From positions 1 through 5,227 of the forward strand of contig DAOVXM010000228.1 of NCBI GenBank assembly GCA_030636125.1: DNA of 5,227 nucleotides, given 5' to 3'. Shown here piece by piece: positions 5,185 through 5,227 of the stretch. Below the pieces are notes generated by a model. That model was not told the origin of the DNA. It did no database searches and was given only the letters and a program-made list of their open reading frames with translations. Positions within the stretch are counted from its first letter, which is position 1. Each line of letters opens with the position of its first letter. This DNA is from Chloroflexota bacterium. GTDB lineage: Bacteria > Chloroflexota > Anaerolineae > Anaerolineales > UBA4823. A program made the position numbers and the translations under genes.

Positions 5185-5227
5185 CTATCAGGAACTATCG
5201 GGAGTTACTACGGCCCGTTTTGGTGCA
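5140..5227. mobile_element. Foreign or repeated sequence joined to dnaB; element edge or assembly joint
   Basis: From about 5140 the sequence no longer encodes DnaB in any frame that I can see. The joint lies just after the codons for Pro-Gln-Leu. The stretch contains a 9-bp inverted repeat and runs to the window end without an ORF. It could be the end of an insertion sequence, a dispersed palindromic repeat, or a misjoined contig end. No terminal inverted repeat or target duplication can be checked because the other end is outside the window. Confidence 0.4.
5176..5203. repeat. 9-bp inverted repeat at the window end
   Basis: TCCCGATAG (5176-5184) pairs with CTATCGGGA (5195-5203) around a 10-nt loop. 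The left arm also overlaps the perfect palindrome GATAGCTATC (5180-5189), so two alternative folds exist. The TAG that ends the truncated dnaB lies in the left arm. Confidence 0.8.

Overview
The window reads as a bacterial chromosome fragment of moderate GC content. It most likely comes from an uncultured member of the Chloroflexota (Anaerolineae-like). That placement is an inference from the style of the proteins: a GHMP kinase joined to a nucleotidyltransferase, an OmpR-type regulator with a degenerate receiver, and a bifunctional-nuclease (DUF151) protein beside dnaB. No rRNA or tRNA is present to confirm it.

Layout. Positions 1-339 (+) hold the C-terminal end of a gene that begins before the window. 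After a 12-nt gap comes a 639-codon gene (352-2271, +). It encodes a complete galactokinase-like GHMP sugar kinase fused to a complete GalU/RmlA-type nucleotidyltransferase, apparently a one-protein route from a free sugar to an NDP-sugar. An orphan Shine-Dalgarno follows, then a hairpin terminator shared with the convergent minus-strand gene at 2365-3024. That gene is an OmpR/PhoB-type regulator whose DNA-binding domain looks intact but whose receiver has lost its phosphorylation residues. A divergent intergenic region (3025-3334) carries two near-consensus sigma-70-type promoters and a 13-bp inverted repeat that brackets the regulator's promoter.

The rightward promoter drives a DUF151 protein (3335-3895). 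A well-placed ribosome site then opens a 37-codon ORF (3882-3995) that overlaps both the end of this gene and the first codons of dnaB. It covers a GC-rich hairpin with a U-rich tail. dnaB (from 3988) has no Shine-Dalgarno of its own, so expression may depend on translation through the small ORF (attenuation and/or coupling).

dnaB looks normal through the LSRAIEQR region. At about 5140 it switches to unrelated sequence and stops at 5184, so the last conserved helicase motif and the arginine finger are missing. The last ~88 bases, with a 9-bp inverted repeat, look like the edge of an inserted or repeated element or an assembly joint.

Most worth a second look: the kinase-nucleotidyltransferase fusion, the ORF/hairpin arrangement before dnaB, the phosphorylation-dead regulator with its bracketed promoter, and the dnaB break. 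No CRISPR array, defence island or complete mobile element is visible.
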